From Lachnospiraceae bacterium (lineage in GTDB: Bacteria > Bacillota > Clostridia > Lachnospirales > Lachnospiraceae): 64,000 nt of DNA. Position 1 is the first letter of the stretch, and every line of letters begins with the position of its first letter. The notes beneath the pieces were generated by a model. The model was not told the DNA's origin. It ran no database searches and saw only the letters and a list, made by a program, of their open reading frames with translations. This document shows, piece by piece, positions 61,406 through 64,000 of the stretch. The stretch is taken from assembly GCA_024403615.1 (NCBI GenBank), contig JAKSRM010000001.1, positions 1-64,000 on the forward strand, read 5' to 3'. The translations under genes and the position numbers were made by a program.

Positions 61406-62275
61406 TTATGCTAAGAATTTATGTTCGGATGTAAACTGGATAAATCTTTTTGCTGCAGGAGAAGCATTTCCTTCGGACTGCATTGCGATACCAATATTGA
61501 TCATCTGAGGCTGGTTCAATGGAAGCATTACTACGTTGTCACCAACGGACTGAGACCAGATTTTATTCATTAAGGTTACACCTAAGCCAGCTTCTACCAT
61601 AGCGTACGCTGAATACGGATCATGAGTTCTGTATTTTACATTTGGTTTGATTTTCTTCTCTTCAAAGAAGAGAGAGTTATCGGTTTCCTGACCGGTATAT
61701 ACATCGATGAAAGGTTCTTTTTCAAAGTCCTTGATATTGAAATAATCTTTCTGTGCATAAGGAGAATTTTTGGAAACCCAAGCAACCAGTTCATCCTCTA
61801 AAATATGAACCCAATGATACTGACCTTTTCTCTTGCTGACTACGCAGAAATCTGCTGCGTTGTTTTCAACCATTTTTACCAACTGACTGGAAGTACCTTC
61901 CACGATACTTACGTTGATATCCGGATATTTTCTAGTGAAGTCATAAATAAGTTTTGACAGCTGTGGGTAGAAGTTGTTGTAGGCAGTACCTATAACGATT
62001 TCACCTTTCTCCAAACCTTTCAGTTGGGAAGCCATCTGGTTGAATTCTTCTTCCTGACGAACGATTTTAATAATAGCAGGAAGGAGCTCTTCACATTCTT
62101 TTGTAGGGGTTACACCGGAATGAGTACGGTTTAACAGAATAATGTCGGATTCTTCTTCCAAAGAAGAAATGGCACGGCTAACACCAGATGGAGTATATCC
62201 AAGAGCGTCTGCTGCGTCGCTTAAACTTCCGGTTTCAATAGTTTTCAGCAAAATCTTATATTTCTCAGTATCCAT
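61406..62275 (-). CDS. LysR-family transcriptional regulator
   Basis: A 289-residue LysR regulator: winged helix at residues 1-60 with GSLSDAADALGYTPSGVSRAISSLEEE in two blocks, linker, and a type 2 periplasmic-binding-like effector domain with GTAYNNFYPQLSKLI. It is divergent from metY, so it may sense a methionine or cysteine pathway compound. I take ATG 62275, five bases after AAAGGAG; the longer reading to 62338 would translate the structured leader. That leader is also found in front of proS. Confidence 0.93.
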   Translation of the reverse strand: MDTEKYKILLKTIETGSLSDAADALGYTPSGVSRAISSLEEESDIILLNRTHSGVTPTKECEELLPAIIKIVRQEEEFNQMASQLKGLEKGEIVIGTAYNNFYPQLSKLIYDFTRKYPDINVSIVEGTSSQLVKMVENNAADFCVVSKRKGQYHWVHILEDELVAWVSKNSPYAQKDYFNIKDFEKEPFIDVYTGQETDNSLFFEEKKIKPNVKYRTHDPYSAYAMVEAGLGVTLMNKIWSQSVGDNVVMLPLNQPQMINIGIAMQSEGNASPAAKRFIQFTSEHKFLA

Positions 62276-62280
62276 TTTTT

Positions 62281-62346
62281 CTCCTTTCGGGCATGAGGTG
62301 TCTGCAAAGCGGACGGAGTCCTGATGCCTGTTCCGCAAAGCGGAAC
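62281..62346 (-). promoter_or_regulatory. Structured leader element ahead of lysR, complete copy
   Basis: On the minus strand the RNA would form a first hairpin, GTTCCGC-TTT-GCGGAAC (62346-62330), one A, then GGCAT-C-AGG-ACTC ... CCT-C-ATGCC (62328-62290) around an imperfect inner stem GTCCGC-TTT-GCAGAC. The ribosome binding site AAAGGAG (62287-62281) follows directly. Compared with the proS copy, the GGCATCAGGACTC and ACACCTCATGCC halves are the same, while the inner loop changes AAA to TTT. Confidence 0.6.
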
Positions 62347-62417
62347 GATACTTCTTTCAAACTCTTAGAAGGTTTGACTGATTTGCAAAATGCAAAGAAC
62401 AATGTTTCAATAAAATC

Positions 62418-62446
62418 AAACTAGCACCGTTTTGACTATTTGTCAA
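62418..62446 (-). promoter_or_regulatory. Promoter of lysR
   Basis: On the minus strand TTGACA (62446-62441), 17 bases, TAGTTT (62423-62418). The transcript would have a leader of about 135 bases with the two hairpins. Confidence 0.5.
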
Positions 62447-62448
62447 CA

Positions 62449-62478
62449 CCCTATAGAAAACATATGGAAAATATAGGG
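62449..62478. promoter_or_regulatory. Inverted repeat in the lysR-metY intergenic region
   Basis: CCCTATA (62449-62455) and TATAGGG (62472-62478) form a dyad between the divergent genes, a usual place for LysR operators. The nearby TTGAC (62432-62436) and GTCAA (62442-62446) form a smaller dyad over the lysR -35. Confidence 0.45.
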
Positions 62479-62543
62479 CAAATGGGTGTATACTTGCTTT
62501 ACTATATTAGTTCAATAAAGCCTAGAAATAGAGAGGGAATAAA

Positions 62544-63821
62544 ATGAGTAAAAGTATTGAAACAACCTGTGTACAGTCTGGCTACTTTGCAAAAAATGGG
62601 GAGCCTAGACAGATGCCAATCGTCCAGAGTACGACTTTCAAATATGACAACAGCGACTATATGGGAAAACTTTTTGACTTGGAGGCAGATGGATATTTTT
62701 ATTCCAGACTTTCCAATCCTACCTGCGATAATGTAGCTAAGAAAATCTGTGATCTGGAAGGTGGCGTAGGAGCTATTCTGACTGCCAGTGGACAGGCTGC
62801 AAACTTCTTTGCAGTATTTAATATCTGTGAGGCAGGAGATCATTTTATTGCCAGCAGCAGTATTTACGGAGGAACCTTCAACCTGTTTGGAACAACTATG
62901 AAGAAAATGGGTATTGAGTGTACTTTCGTTGACCAGACCCTTCCATATGAAGAACTGGCAAAATATTTTAAGCCGAATACAAAATGCCTGTTTGGTGAGA
63001 CGCTGACAAATCCAACTGTAAATGTTTTGGATTTCGAAAAGTTTGCAAAATTAGCTCATGATCATGGAGTACCTTTCATTGTTGATAATACCTTTGCTAC
63101 TCCAATAAACTGCAGACCGTTTGAATATGGTGCAGATATTGTTGTTCATTCCACAACAAAATACATGGATGGACATGCAGGAACCATCGGTGGCGTTGTT
63201 GTGGATAGCGGAAACTTTGACTGGCTGGCTCATGCAGAAAAATTCCCAGGCTTAACCACTCCGGATGAGTCTTATCACGGAATCGTTTATGCGGAGAAGT
63301 TTGGCAAAGATGCATATATCCAGAAGGCTGTTTCCCAGCTTATGAGAGATTTAGGACCAGTGCAGTCTCCACAGAATGCGTTCTATCTGAACTTAGGTCT
63401 GGAGTCCTTATATGTAAGAATGAAACAGCATTGCGGAAATGCTTATAAAGTTGCAAAATATTTAAAGAATCATGAAAAAGTTGCATGGGTAAAATATCCA
63501 GGTTTGGAAGATGATGACGAGTATGCAATGGCTCAGAAATATATGCCAAATGGAACTTGTGGAGTTCTTTGCTTTGGCGTAAAGGGAAGCAGAGCAGATG
63601 CAGAGAAATTTATGGATGCTTTGAAATTAGCAACCATTGAGACTCATGTTGCAGATTCTCACACCTGTCTGTTACATCCAGCAAGCCATACCCATAGACA
63701 GATGACAGAAGAACAGCTGAAAGAAGCTGGCGTAGCTCCAGACTTGATCCGGTTCTCCGTAGGACTGGAAAACGCAGACGACATTATAGAAGACTTAAGT
63801 CAAGCTTTAGATATTATTTAA
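62544..63821 (+). CDS. metY: O-acetylhomoserine aminocarboxypropyltransferase / sulfhydrylase
   Basis: A PLP enzyme of the Cys/Met metabolism family, 425 residues, with YFYSRLSNPTCDNVAKKI (holding the Tyr and Arg that bind the phosphate), SGQAANFFAVFNI, and the PLP Lys206 in VVHSTTKYMDGHAGT. The length and the PGLTTPDESYHGIVY stretch favour MetY-type enzymes, which make homocysteine from O-acetylhomoserine and sulfide, over cystathionine gamma-synthase. AGAGAGGG precedes the ATG. Divergent lysR is the likely regulator. Confidence 0.93.
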   Translation: MSKSIETTCVQSGYFAKNGEPRQMPIVQSTTFKYDNSDYMGKLFDLEADGYFYSRLSNPTCDNVAKKICDLEGGVGAILTASGQAANFFAVFNICEAGDHFIASSSIYGGTFNLFGTTMKKMGIECTFVDQTLPYEELAKYFKPNTKCLFGETLTNPTVNVLDFEKFAKLAHDHGVPFIVDNTFATPINCRPFEYGADIVVHSTTKYMDGHAGTIGGVVVDSGNFDWLAHAEKFPGLTTPDESYHGIVYAEKFGKDAYIQKAVSQLMRDLGPVQSPQNAFYLNLGLESLYVRMKQHCGNAYKVAKYLKNHEKVAWVKYPGLEDDDEYAMAQKYMPNGTCGVLCFGVKGSRADAEKFMDALKLATIETHVADSHTCLLHPASHTHRQMTEEQLKEAGVAPDLIRFSVGLENADDIIEDLSQALDII

Positions 63822-63846
63822 TTGATTTTTTGAAAAGAGGCAGAAA

Positions 63847-64000
63847 ATGGACGCTACAGAAAAAATGCAGAAAAAAGCTGCAAAGGGTGATTTAACCCAG
63901 GGAAGCGTAGGTAAAAAACTGGTTTTATTCGCAGTTCCGTTAGCCATTGCCAGTTTGGTACAGGCTTTGTACAACTTAGCAGACATGGCTATCGTAGGTC
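63847..64000 (+). CDS. MATE-family efflux transporter (truncated by the window end)
   Basis: Only the first 51 codons are present. After a charged N-terminus come KGDLTQGSVGKKLVLFAVPL and ASLVQALYNLADMAIVG, the first membrane helix of MATE (NorM/DinF-type) cation or drug antiporters. ATG 63847 is preceded by AGAGGC. It lies 25 bases after metY and may be co-transcribed. Confidence 0.85.
   Translation, partial: MDATEKMQKKAAKGDLTQGSVGKKLVLFAVPLAIASLVQALYNLADMAIVG

Overview
This window looks like chromosome from a strictly anaerobic, amino-acid- and peptide-fermenting Bacillota, most likely class Clostridia. The grounds are: an indolepyruvate:ferredoxin oxidoreductase beside phosphate butyryltransferase and butyrate kinase, a second butyrate kinase, two oligopeptide ABC importers, strong AGGAGG-type ribosome binding sites, intrinsic terminators after most transcription units, a perfect CIRCE element and a THF riboswitch. 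DNA is moderately AT-rich and nearly all genes lie on the + strand. I cannot assign genus or species. I see no phage, transposase, CRISPR array, rRNA or tRNA.

Layout. 1-4.6 kb: proS, a CCA-adding enzyme and a phosphohexomutase. 4.6-7.6 kb: a small XRE regulator, butyrate kinase and a PAP2-type membrane phosphatase. 7.6-19.7 kb: two back-to-back oligopeptide transport operons, A-B-C-D-F followed by B-C-D-F-A, so the binding proteins sit at the outer ends. The first binding protein (7736-9439) appears to be circularly permuted: its C-terminal third sits directly behind the lipoprotein signal, ahead of the normal N-terminal part. 19.8-25.6 kb: M18 aminopeptidase, two minus-strand envelope genes, chorismate mutase and small membrane or enzyme genes. 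25.7-33.0 kb: a tight operon for a cell-surface function (MobA-like transferase, anchored PIG-L deacetylase, GT2-GtrA, phosphodiester glycosidase, a membrane protein with 64-residue basic repeats, CapA-like hydrolase). 33.2-38.3 kb: iorAB-ptb-buk-gntR, which can turn 2-oxo acids into acids plus ATP. 38.4-47.2 kb: DUF1846, PutP, a CAT-like acetyltransferase, htpG, Mrp, an orphan amino-acid-binding lipoprotein and a phosphoribosyltransferase. 47.2-49.5 kb: a repeat-rich spacer and a secreted DUF4015 glycosidase. 49.6-54.5 kb: ylxM-ffh-rpsP-khpA-rimM-trmD and pepT. 54.5-60.5 kb: Nudix, threonine aldolase, a thymidylate-synthase-fold protein, a FAD enzyme, a 2-hydroxyacid dehydrogenase and a GLUG-like surface protein. 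60.5-64.0 kb: THF riboswitch and folate transporter, LysR, metY and a truncated MATE gene.

How it fits together. Peptides enter through the two Opp systems and are trimmed by the M18 aminopeptidase and PepT. Aromatic and other amino acids are transaminated, then oxidised and decarboxylated by IorAB, and the acyl-CoA is cashed in for ATP through Ptb and Buk. The links between these steps are inferred from content and order.

The signals most worth a second look are the circularly permuted OppA, a two-hairpin leader shared by proS and the LysR gene, a structured element placed directly behind two intrinsic terminators, and the 25.7-33 kb surface operon with its basic-repeat protein. Short sites were found by reading, not by a genome-wide search, so copies may have been missed.
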